Source: Ancistrus triradiatus (taxonomy: Eukaryota; Chordata; Actinopteri; Siluriformes; Loricariidae). Taken from it: DNA of 64,000 nucleotides. Of the stretch, positions 12,606 to 24,200 are shown piece after piece. Numbering within the stretch: position 1 is the stretch's first letter; each line of letters begins with the position of its first letter. The stretch is from assembly GCA_025084515.1 (NCBI GenBank), contig JAJAGP010000098.1:534432-598431 (forward strand), read 5' to 3'. The notes below the pieces were generated by a model, which was given only the letters and a program-made list of their open reading frames with translations, was not told the origin of the DNA and did not search any database. Both the position numbers and the translations under genes were made by a program.

Positions 12606-13461
12606 GCGGAGTCTAGGCATATATGTCTATTGTAAGAATGATGTGCCGATCTCAACTGCTGTTGATGCTGTTGACCAGCATCGTCCTGCATAGTCTTCCC
12701 GAACCTTTTCTCTTCCATAGTGCCTAACTGCATCTATTTATACAGGTATGCACCCGCTTAACGACAGCATTACGTTCTGTGAAACAGGTCGTTGACCAAA
12801 ATGGTCGTCGACTGAACATCAGCATAGTCACATAGTATTTTTATGCCACTGTAATTAAAATATAAAGGATATTTTCACAATAAACCTGTGTGCAAATGAT
12901 ATGGAAATGCGTCAGAGATTGTGAAACCATGAGTGGAACGCTACCATAAGCACAGCATCCCTAACACCAGTGCATTTCTAATAATCCTGTTTGCTGTCAC
13001 ACACACAACTGTTAAACCACTGGTTTCCCTCAAACACAGCCGGCTGGGTGGTGGATGCTCTTGTGGATGATCATATTAGCTAAATCAACTTTGTGGTAGT
13101 GATGACATCTTATGACATGGCCGTGCACGTGTGAGACTCATCCTCAACTAACAGAGCATGAAAATGGAACAGTATTGCTTGGTGGTTTTTAAAATCTGTA
13201 TTTAACTGTTAGATCATCCCATGGTGCAGCAACAGCGAGCCTCACCCAGCTCTGCAATGGCTCGCCGTCTCGTATAGAGCTTATCTTGTACATAATAATA
13301 TAAAAGGAATACATTTACAGGCACAGAAATAACGCAGTAGAGACCGAATCCACTTACCTTTACCTGCTGTGCCGTTGTTTCTCCACACGGGGGCGATGCT
13401 AACAAGCATGAAGGTGCTTAAGTTCCATCATTTCATAACTAAACTTGTCTTTGTCCGTTTT

Positions 13462-14048
13462 ATCAGCTCCACTTACCCTATAGAAGCACTTGGTTCTACA
13501 CTTACGGGCTGTAGTATGGAGTTTGGTGGAGTTTTTTAGTTCACTCTATTAGACATATTTACCTTGTTGCTCCATCTTGTAGATGTAAAGTCAGAACTAG
13601 CAGCTCATCTGTTGTTGCACAGTTTGTGTTGGTCATCCTCTAATCCTTTATCAGTCCTCACAGGATGCTGGTGGCTGGATATTTCTGGCTGGTGGACTGT
13701 TTTCAGTCCAGCAGTGACACAGAGGTGTTTTAAAACTCCAGCAGCACTGCTGTATCTGATCCACTCATATCAGCACAACACACACTAACACACCACCACC
13801 ACATCAGTGTGACTGCAGTGCTGAGAATGGTCCACCTCCCAAATAGTACCTAATCTGTGCTGGTCCTGTGGGGGTCCTGACCATTAGAGGACAGAGTAAA
13901 GGGCACGAACAAAGGATGTAGAGAAACAGATGGACTACAGTCTGGAATTACAGAACTACAAAGTGCTCCTATATGGTAAGTGGAACTGATCAAATGGACA
14001 GTGAGTGTAGAAACAATGAGGCGTACCTAATAAAGTGATCAGTGAGTG
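13462..14048. mobile_element. fold-back fish repeat (TIR GATCAGTTCCACTTACC)
   Basis: The left end reads TATCAGCTCCACTTACCCTA; the right end (13960-13993) reads GCTCCTATATGGTAAGTGG, then AACTGATC. These are inverted complements. The interior carries CAGCACAACACACACTAACA and CAGTGCTGAGAATG, typical of an abundant palindromic fish repeat. It ends with ACCTAATAAAGTGATCAGTG. Confidence 0.75.
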
Positions 14049-14939
14049 AATGGTATAATGTTATATAGTATAGTAAACATTGGTACAGACCATGTGGTCT
14101 TAATGTTGTTTGCCTGACTGGTGTGCACTTTATTATGTAAACATGCCAGAGTAATTGAACAAACGTATGATTGGGAGGCGAGTGCCAATTGCTATTCTGA
14201 TAATGGGGGGACTCGCCCTTGCCCCTCAGGACGCCTCTTTGCTGGCCTGGACAAGGAGATGTGCACCAGTGAGAGCCTAATACCTTAGGGCTCCCTATAA
14301 ACACTTCTGGTTCACAGCGCTGGTCATACCCAGTTTGTATCCCGCCTTTGGCGAGGTGAGACTTCAGTTCTGAGGCAGAGCCTCACCTTTTCCAGGGTGT
14401 GAGGTATTTAGACCTTGCCAATGTCTGGGCATCTACAACTCAGACTGGTTAGGAGGGGTATTCTGGGCCCTGAGTGGGTTCCTCCACAATTAAGATGGCA
14501 GTGGGCACTCGCCTTTGGGGTCTGGGTGTGCGGCGCAGACCAGGGGTGCACTCGTTACTAACGTTTTAAGAAAATGGCGGGCGCATGACTCAACACACCT
14601 GAAACAACGATTAGAAACAAACACGCATAGGTTATTATTTTATAATACAGTACTAACGTAGTAACAAACTAACAAACTATGAAGCAAATACTTCATAGAT
14701 TGTACGTCTGATACTCCATCATACTCCTAGTATGTTTTGCTTTTGTATACAACCGTGTAATCTTCAGGGTTTACGCGGTTGTCTATTTTAGTGTTATCGC
14801 CTGAGGAGAGGAGGGCGCGAGATGCGCATGCGCGGTCCTGGTATGGCTGTGTCCTAAGTAATCTAAACGTGTGACGGGAGGCCCTTACTGCACGGAATGG
14901 TATTTTAGCGCTGTAGTAGGTGGCCTATATAGTGTTTAT
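13469..14939 (+). repeat. 1.47-kb segmental duplication, copy A (upstream of ulk1)
   Basis: Nearly identical, in the same orientation, to 17273-18736 in ulk1 intron 3. Only scattered substitutions and small indels separate the copies by eye. The segment holds the fold-back repeat, about 500 bp of unrecognised sequence, an ATGGCGGGCGC box, an NRF1-type palindrome (14823-14834) and the start of a GTGTCCTAAG MITE. Copy A ends about 350 bp before the ulk1 start codon. Confidence 0.9.
14823..14834 (+). promoter_or_regulatory. NRF1-type palindrome, candidate ulk1 promoter element
   Basis: TGCGCATGCGCG matches the NRF1 consensus YGCGCAYGCGCR. It lies 454 bp upstream of the ulk1 ATG in a locally GC-richer stretch. 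Because it sits inside the duplicated segment, it may have arrived with that segment and not be native to ulk1. Confidence 0.5.
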
Positions 14940-14964
14940 GTAGACGTTTTGGGACGCGACCTTG
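14845..14964. mobile_element. small hAT-like MITE (GGCTGTGTCC.. / ..GGGACGCGACC)
   Basis: Opens with ATGGCTGTGTCCTAAG and closes with TTTTGGGACGCGACC, resembling short GTGTCC/GGGAC-ended fish MITEs. Copy B of the duplication contains only its left part. Confidence 0.4.
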
Positions 14965-15261
14965 TTGTTTGAAAACAGGTGGAAGAGCAAAACAGTACAA
15001 TAAGCAGACCGTGAGTCTGCCGCGTTCAGGGCGTTTATGGCTGGAGCTTAAGAAGGAAGGAGATGATGAAAGACAAGCTGTCAGCAATTTCAGGACAAAC
15101 AGAAAGACTTTCAGGACTTGTTTGCTTAAATAGAGTCACTTTCTTCTGAGCTGCGCTGTGTAACACCGGTTTGGTTTGTAACTGTGTTATTAAAGTGCAG
15201 CATGCGAGTTTGTGGATCCTGACAGTCGGCTGTGGAGAAACCTGGACATTTGGACTTGTTT

Positions 15262-15288
15262 ATGGGTGTTTTATATCTCTTTTACTGA
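15262..15288 (+). CDS. upstream ORF of ulk1 (8 codons, stop overlaps the main start)
   Basis: ATG at 15262-15264 opens MGVLYLFY and ends at TGA 15286-15288. The main ulk1 ATG is 15288-15290, so the two overlap as TGATG. This uORF is out of frame with ulk1. If it lies in the 5' UTR of the transcript, ulk1 translation would need leaky scanning or reinitiation. Confidence 0.45.
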   Translation: MGVLYLFY

Positions 15289-18200
15289 TGGAGATCATCG
15301 GAAAATTCGAGTTTAACAGAAAGGACTTGATCGGACACGGTGCTTTTGCAGTGGTGTTTAAGGGAAGACACAAACAGGTAACAGTCAGCACTTTAGCAAT
15401 GCTTTGTACTTATTGGTGCTTCTGCAGGTAAGATGAAGCTGAAGTGTTTATGTTAAACAGAGACACGACCTGGAAGTGGCTGTGAAGTGCATAAATAAGA
15501 GGAATTTAGCCAAATCGCAGTCTCTTCTGGGGAAAGAGATCAAAATATTAAAGGTGAGCATCATCCTGTCATACATCCTGTCTTAGGCCACCATTAGATT
15601 AGACATTTTAGCAATGGTGTAATGACCATGTAGACTTATTTCTCAGTCTTTGTATTGGTATACAACCAGACTATATAGTATGCTGTGTTAAAAAACTGGA
15701 GGAGCATCTGGGAGCTACATCGGGTTGCCAAGTTGACCCTTCTACAGCCTGAAGAGGCTTGGTCAGGAATGGTTTTTGGAAGGGAAGCAGTCTAGAAACA
15801 CTTTTTCGTAAGGGGAACAGGGTGAAAAGGCTGCTAAAGCTCACAAAGATTGGACTGAAGATCAGTGGAAAAGAGGATTATGGAGTGACGAATCCAATAT
15901 ATTTTTGGGTCCAGTCATTGACGATATGTTATATATGATCATTATACCATTGGTAAAACAACAAGTATAATGGCGGCTCATCATACTCTTCTATCATTCT
16001 GTTATATTATTCATGTTTAATAAATAATGTCAGTTAGAGTTTGTTGTGTAAAGGCTTTGTCTCTGTCGCAGGAGCTCAGACATGAAAACATCGTCGGCTT
16101 GTTGGATTTCCAGGTATGTGGTATAGATACAGATCACTGTTTCATACCCAAATGAGAGGATTAGCTGCGCTGTGAGAGCTGGAGTGTGGCGGAATTGCGT
16201 GCGTGTTGGGATATGTTTACTTGCTGAAGGAGTCCCACACACACACACACACGTGGTGCAGTGTTGATGTTGTTGCATGAATCACCGCTTTGGGCTGATG
16301 ACACAGCAACCGGCGCTTACGTTTAAACTGAATCATTAGTGCAGGTGGTGCGAACAAATAAATGAGACTTAATAGCAGCTCTGTTACAGCTGCTGGAATG
16401 TGCCTAACATCTGTAGGTCCTTTGTTGTTTGTTCTTGCTGACTCAGAAATGATAGTGTGGTCATTTTTTGTCACCGGCAACTGGGGCTGTCACCATTATT
16501 GCGTAATCGTGTAATCACAATGATCTAAGATAATCGCAATTAGTTGAAAAAAATGATCGGTTCTCGAAGACCTTGGAACGCATTTTGGCTAGAATATTGA
16601 CTGTATTCTTAGTGCAAATAAATCCCCATGGATCCTAAAACGGTTATAAGAGCCAACCGAATATAAAACAGGACCTGAATCCTCCAAAACACAGGCTACA
16701 GTTAGCTTGGCAGCTATTCTGGCGCCCTGAGTTCACCAATAGAGTAAGTGTTTTACTTTTACTTTTCACTTTCAATCCACTGTTCATTAAATGACATGAG
16801 ATTTTTCAGCACTTTATTATAATATAAGCTTTGTGTGTTAACGCTTTATGCTTGGTTGTGCTCATGTGATAACACAGCCAGAATTAAGTGACATGTTCAG
16901 GCACCAGAACGATTGGCTCAAGATTGAAAGGATGGGGTTTGCTGTCACCAGATACAGACATTCTGTGTTTTCTGTGTCATAATCCCACTTTTTTCTGTAA
17001 GCAACACTTCGTTGTGTGGTGTAATTTGAACGGCTCTACAGGAAGCCATTGTGTTACACCTTTCCAAGTCAGATAAACCATCTGGCACCTGTGATCCTCA
17101 CTTCTCTCAGGCTACAACCCCCTCTCGTTTGCATACAGGCCGTTTGTATTAGCGTCTGGTGCGAAGACGAAACAGGAGCACTTCAGGGAGGCCAGTGTGG
17201 ATTTCAGGACAGGTGGCTGATGGCAGCTTTGTGTGACCGGCTGTTAACGCTGCATTGTTCTTTAAATCATGGATCCACTTACTCTATAGAAGCACTTGGT
17301 TCTACACTTACGAGCTGTAGTATGGAGTTTGGTGGAGTTTTTTAGTTCAATCTATTAGACATATTTACCTTGTTGCTCCATCTTGTAGATGTAAAGTCAG
17401 AACTAGCAGCTCATCTGTTGTTGCACAGTTTGTGTTGGTCATCCTCTAATCCTTTATCAGTCCTCACAGGATGCTGGTGACTGGATATTTCTGGTTGGTG
17501 GACTGTTTTCAGTCCAGCAGTGACACAGAGGTGTTTTAAAACTCCAGCAGCACTGCTGTATCTGATCCACTCATATCAGCACAACACACACTAACACACC
17601 ACCACCACATCAGTGTGACTGCAGTGCTGAGAATGATCCACCTCCCAAATAGTACCTAATCTGTGCTGGTCCTGTGGGGGTCCTGACCATTAGAGGACAG
17701 ATTAAAGGGGACGAACAAAGGATGTAGAGAAACAGATGGACTACAGTCTGGAATTACAGAACTACAAAGTGCTCCTATATGGTAAGTGGAACTGATCAAA
17801 TGGACAGTGAGTGTAGAAACAATGAGGCGTACCTAATAAAGTGATCAGTGAGTGAATGGTATAATGTTATATAGTATAGTAAACATTGGTACAGACCATG
17901 TGGTCTTAATGTTGTGGCTGACTGGTTGCACTTTATTATGTAAACATGCCAGAGTAATTGAACAAACGTATGATTGGGAGGCGAGTGCCAATTGCTATTC
18001 TGATAATGGGGGGACTCGCCCTTGCCCCTCAGGACGCCTCTTTGCTGGCCTGGACAAGGAGATGTGCACCAGTGAGAGCCTAATACCTTAGGGCTCCCTA
18101 TAAACACTTCTGGTTCACAGCGCTGGTCATACCCAGTTTGTATCCCGCCTTTGGCGAGGTGAGACTTCAGTTCTGAGGCAGAGCCTCACCTTTTCCAGGG

Positions 18201-21200
18201 TGTGAGGTATTTAGACCTTGCCAATGTCTGGGCATCTACAACTCAGACTGGTTAGGAGGGGTATTCTGGGCCCTGAGTGGGTTCCTCCACAATTAAGATG
18301 GCAGTGGGCACTCGCCTTTGGGGTCTGGGTGTGCGGCGCAGACCAGGGGTGCACTCGTTACTAACGTTTTAAGAAAATGGCGGGCGCATGACTCAACACA
18401 CCTGAAACAACGATGTAGTAACAAACACGCATAGGTTATTATTTTATAATACAGTACTAACGTAGTAACAAACTAACAAACTATGAAGCAATACTTCATA
18501 GATTGTACGTCTGATACTCCATTAATACTCTAGTATGTTTGCTTTTGTATACAACCGTGTAATCTTCAGGGTTTACGAGGTTTCTATTTTAGTGCTATCG
18601 CCTGAGGAGAGGAGGGGCGAGATGCGCATGCGCGGTCCTGGTATGGCTGTGTCCTAAGTATCTAAACGAGTGACGGGAGGCTTACTGCACGGAATGGTAT
18701 TTTAGCGCTGTAGTAGGTGGCCTATATAGTGTTTATCCCCGCGAAGCCTGGCGTGTTTTGTCATTAGCCATAATCGTACACCTTTTATTATTCACTTAAC
18801 CTCCGGGTCTACATGACTCAGGCATTAATCCGATTTCTATTTTGCAACCAGCCAACAATCTCACAGAAAACTGTGACATAAACTTAAAACTTTAATATTA
18901 AATAATCAAATGCTTCATTTTCTCGCGTATATGCTGTGTTTCGGTGTCCACAAAGTGTCCGATTGCCGTGTCCCTGCCTTACCGCGTTTAGCTCCAGGGT
19001 TGCCAGATCCAGCGAGAAAAAGTGCTAAAGTCAATGGAAAAAGAGGCCAAATAAAGTCAAGTCTGTAGAATAGGCAGACCTGGCAACCGTAATGGAGGGT
19101 CGCGCACATAACCAGGTAACTGGTATATATGCTATGAGTAATCTGACCACTCCAGCTCTCTTTATCGGATTTCTGAATCTGATTTCCAAATCCTGTTTAC
19201 ATGACCACTTGGATAATCAGATAACTGCAGAAATCAGACTATGATCGGATTATTAAGTGCGTGGAAACACGCTCAGTGTAGCAGCGCCAGGGAACGATGG
19301 CTGTACCTCAGAGGGCACTGCCAGGACTTGAACCCGGGTCTCCTCGGTGATGGGCTAGCATGTTAGACAGTAGTATTAGTCAAGGTACTGCTCGCTTTAA
19401 GATGGTCCAGTTTAAGATTTTCCGACTTTACGTTGGGAATGCACATTCAGCAGAAACCGTACTCTGAATTTTGTACTTCGAGTGTGGAGTTTTGTATGTT
19501 CTCCAGAGTGGGATAGGCCACTCTGTCCCTTCAGTTTCTGAAAGAACGCGGCAGTAGGTGGAATGTTTGCTCTACACCGCCCCTAGGTGTCTTTGACTCT
19601 GAATGGGCGAGTGTGTGTGTGATGCATTGTGATTATACTGGCACCACGTCCAGGGTGTGCTCCTCCCTCACACCCAGCTCATATTTCCATATTTCCAGAA
19701 TGAGTCCGGCATCCAGCCCTGTGTGTCTGTGCCTACTTTAATCTATTTCATGTGGACCGCTCATTGGACTGGCATCCAGTCCGGTGTGTGTTGTTACCTC
19801 ACACCCGGTGTTTCCATGATAGGCTCTGACCAATCCTGAACCATAACCAGGGTCTGATAAATAAATACTGTAAATCAATCTCTCTGATGGTCTCAGTGGA
19901 ACGTTATGAAAAGCTGTCCGTACTCTATCTCGCCTACCTCTGTTTCATGTCTGTCTTTGGCTTGGGGCGGGTTTGGCGGTTTAACGCGGTTACAAAAAGC
20001 TAGCCAAAGGCAGTGACAGTCATACCTGGTGTTACTGAGCAGCAGTGCTTATATTGTCCCGGATTCTGTGATGCAGACCTGGGGTGTCCCCGTACCAGTG
20101 TGGTGTTTGTTAACAGCGTGTGGCACGTCTGTGCCATCTCTTTGGAGTGCGTTGAGTTGTACACAGCAGCGTGTCGGTACAGATCTTGCCCGATGCATAC
20201 TTGTCCTGTCTGACCGGGCTGGAGCCAGCAGCAGTTTGTTAAGCTCTGTGGACCCTCTGGCATCTGTTGTATAATAACTGGGCCAAACCTCAGTGTGGAT
20301 CAGGATCAGATGCACCAACCTTGGAACGTGACTGACAAATCAGTTAGTGTTATATATCAGAGGAGGATGGATTGGTACAAACTCTCTGACTCCCTGACTT
20401 CGAGTAAAAGTTGATGAGTTCAGGCACCTTTCCTGATGAGTCAGTGTTTGTGTAAGGTCTCAGAGCTGATTTGATGTGTTCATGGTCTGTTAACATGTGC
20501 AGAAATATGGCATGTTTAAGGATGTCGCCCCGGGGTGCCGAAACTTTCCAGACGATTATAAATGGTTAAGCAGCATGGCGGCTTAATGATTAATGGTTGA
20601 TTAATCCTCTGCAAACAGTGTCATCTGTGTGTTATATCAATAATAAAGCTATCAGATTAAAACTGTGAGATTTAAAGTGTTTGCACGTTAAGAATGAACA
20701 GGAGATAAATAACGTCCTGAAGTAATTCTCTCTGTCTTTTGTAAACAGGAAATTTCCGGCAGTGTCTACCTCATTATGGAGGTAAGTCCAAAGTCAGGTC
20801 AGGACAGATGTACGAGACAAAGTTTGTGAAACCTTTGGGATGGTCCGTATTTCTGTATAAGTGTGACTTTAAACATCAGGTAGATAAAAGACAGATAAAG
20901 AGAATCCAATTAAACAAATGAGAGAAATATTATACTTGGGCTCTTATTTATAGAGGAAAATGCTCCGATATTGCTTATCTGTGAGTGGAAAAAGTATGTG
21001 AACTTCTAAGATCTAGCAGTGGAGGTGAAATCAGAATCATATCTTAGTACAGGTAAAAGTTATTCCTAAAGCATCTTAACCCATAAAGATCTCCTAAGGT
21101 GAAAAACTGTTAGGAGTAGAGAGGAGGACTTTTAGGAGGCTTAGGAGTTCTCTTAAGTAGAGGAGAAAAATCTGGAAAGATGACGAGGCAGAAGAAATAT

Positions 21201-24200
21201 CCTCCAAACGCTAAATAGCACTGAGATAATCAAACGCTACCGATTAAATCGTGCAGGAATGATGTTTGTGTCACCTTATTAGAGATTCGCTCACGTCCTA
21301 CCCAGCGCAACCATGCCCGAAATGAACGAATGGATGAATTTTCTCCAGTTCATAGGCTATCCAGTAGATTAAGTAGGAATGGTAAATACACTGATAGTAA
21401 AATAAAGCAAATAAACGTGTGTTTGGGTGTGATTAGTGTAAAATACGCAGAAATAGCCTGTGCCTGTTATTTCAAAGGCTTATACGTTAATGGGCTATAT
21501 AGTATTTCCCTAATTAAGAATCACTCTTAAGCTAAACCTCCTAGAAGAAGCTCTCTAAGAGGATTCTTATCATCTTGATGGATGTGGCCCCAATGTGAGT
21601 GGCTATTGGAAAAACATTTTAGGAACAGATGTGAACTGTGGGACTGTGGTAACCTAGTGGTTAAGGTACTGGACTATGGACCAGAAGGTCCAGGGTTCAA
21701 ATCCCACCTCTGCCAAGCTGCCACTGTTGGGTCCTTGAGCAAGGTCCTTAACCCACAATTGCTTGGATTGTAAGACTATCAATTGTAAGTCGCTCTGGAT
21801 AAGGGCGTCTGCTAAATGCTGTAAATGTAAAAGTCAAAGGATGAGAACAGAATATAGCTTGTTGGTTTAAATGAGAAGCACTATGTCTGGCGAAAGAAGA
21901 ACAGTAAGAGCCTCATCTCAGCTGGGCCAGGACGATGTGCCATCACTGATGGAACAGTGAAGTCTGAATTATACCAGCAAACTGTAAAGGAAAATGTCAG
22001 GACATGAACTCTCAAGAGAAGGTGGGTCATGGAGCAAGATAATGACCCTAAGCACAAGTCGTTCTACCAAAGAATGGTTAAAGAAGAAGTTCATGTTTTG
22101 CAATGGCCAAGTCAAAGTCCTAACCTTAATCCAATGGAGATGTTGTGGAAGTACCTGAAGCGAGCAGAGATGTGAGGAAACCCACCAACATCCCAGAGCT
22201 GAAGCTGTTCTGTACGGAGGAGTGGGATAAAATTCCTCCAGGCCGGTGTGCAGGAATGATCAACAGTTACCCAAACATTAAGGGGGTCACACTAGATACT
22301 GGAAGCAAAGGATAACATACTTTTGCCACTCACAGATATGTAATATTGGATCATTTTCCTCAATGGGTAAATGATGAATTATAGTATTTTTGATTGGTTT
22401 GATTGAGTGGTTTCATTAGGTTCTCTCTATTAACCCACCTTTACTGCTTAGTGTGCAAATCTGTTTATACAGAGAATTCTGTTTACAAAAGGGCTCGGTC
22501 TCAGAGAGGCCTTACAGGGATCTAGGCCCACAGCCCCAGCTGATTAAGCCATGGGCGACATCGGCCAAGACCCGGCTGGTCTGCACTCTCACGGTTAAGA
22601 TCTATAAATACCCACAGCATAATCAACAACCCGGCGTGTGACATGCAGGAGGGTCTCTGACGGAGCTCATAGGCCATGTTTTACACATCTTTGCAGAAGG
22701 CTCTTGAAGCCGTGCCTAATTCACACAGCAGAACTGTGGTGTTAAACTCATACGTCGTGAGTGTGAGGACCTCATTATTTGTCCTGACTTCTGATTTTCA
22801 TGTTTCTCTTTCCTCCACAGTACTGCAACGGTGGAGATCTGGCAGAGTACCTGCACTGTGAGTGAACTAGCGTCAAGTATCTATCCTCTCAAATCAGTAC
22901 AGGTCGTCCCCTATTTATATGTCCCAATCCTTTGTAAGTTGAATTTATCGTAAACCAAAGAGTTTGAAATATACTCTATATATCGTAGCAGATCCTACCT
23001 TAAATAATTTAAAACACTTATATTGAAGTACAGTTGGGCATCATGAACGTAAAGCTTATTTTATAATAAAGTATTGAAAATCTCATGTAATCTATTAAAA
23101 AATGTATTGAAAGTGTAAAACAAACACTTCCCAACGCCCATCACTTCCTACGTCACGCTCTGCAGAGTTCCTTATTCAGCACAGGAGAGTTCAGGAGAGT
23201 ATCATACTGCATATATGAGTGTTGAAGGTGGCTGGACTTTACATTTACAGCATTTAGCAGACGCTCTTATCTTGACTGACTTATGCAGCCTTACAGTCAA
23301 TAGTCTTTAGGGTTAACAGTCTTGCTCAACCACCCAAGAGTGGCAGCTTGGAAGAGGCTTCTGGTCCAGTGTCCAGTATCTTAACCGCTAGGCGACCACA
23401 GTCTGGACTTTTCTTTGGTTCTTGGAGACGTTTGACCTCTCATCTGAAAGGCTTCTTCAGTTCTAGAAGTTCTGATGGGGAGTCCCAGGTATTTAACTCT
23501 AATGGGGTTGTCATCTTGGGGGTGGTCCTGAGAGTCCTTGACCCACCCGTTAGTACGTGAGTCGTTAGGATCACATGGACCAAGGTGTGACCCATTAATG
23601 AGTAATTGTCCCATCCTGCCATCACATGAGTTGGAGGTGTGATTGGGGGTTAAACCTCCTGAGAAGGGATTTCAAGCCTGCTTTGAAGGTGGCTGATAAC
23701 TGGTGTCATTAACCGCCTCTGTTCAACGATGGTTGCTCTAGTTGGACCTCTTTTAACCATCAGTCTTCTTTAATTTACAGTGGTGCTTGAAAGTTTGTGA
23801 ACCCTTTAGAATTTTCTACATTTCTGCATGAATATGACCTAAAAGTAGATAAAGAGAACCCAGTTAAACAAATGAGACAACAATATTATACTTATATTAC
23901 TGTATGCTTGTTCCGTGTTCTTCTGATGGTGGACTCATGAACATTAACATTAGCCAGTGTGAGAGAGGCCTTCAGTTGATTAGAAGGTACCCTGGGGTCC
24001 TTTGTGACCTCGCCATCTATTACACGCCTTGCGCCTTGTGTGATCTTTGTTGGTCGACCACTCCTGGGGAGGGTAACAATGGTCTTGAATTTCCTCCATT
24101 TGTACACAATCTGTCTGACTGTGGATTGGTGGAGTCCAACTAGAACAGCCATCTTTGAACAGAGTTGGTTTATGACACCAGTTATCAGCCACCTACAAAG

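Noticed and set aside
15171..15287. Upstream extension of the ulk1 frame
   Set aside because: The frame is open back to 15171 but contains no in-frame ATG and no conserved sequence; 15288 gives the family N-terminus.
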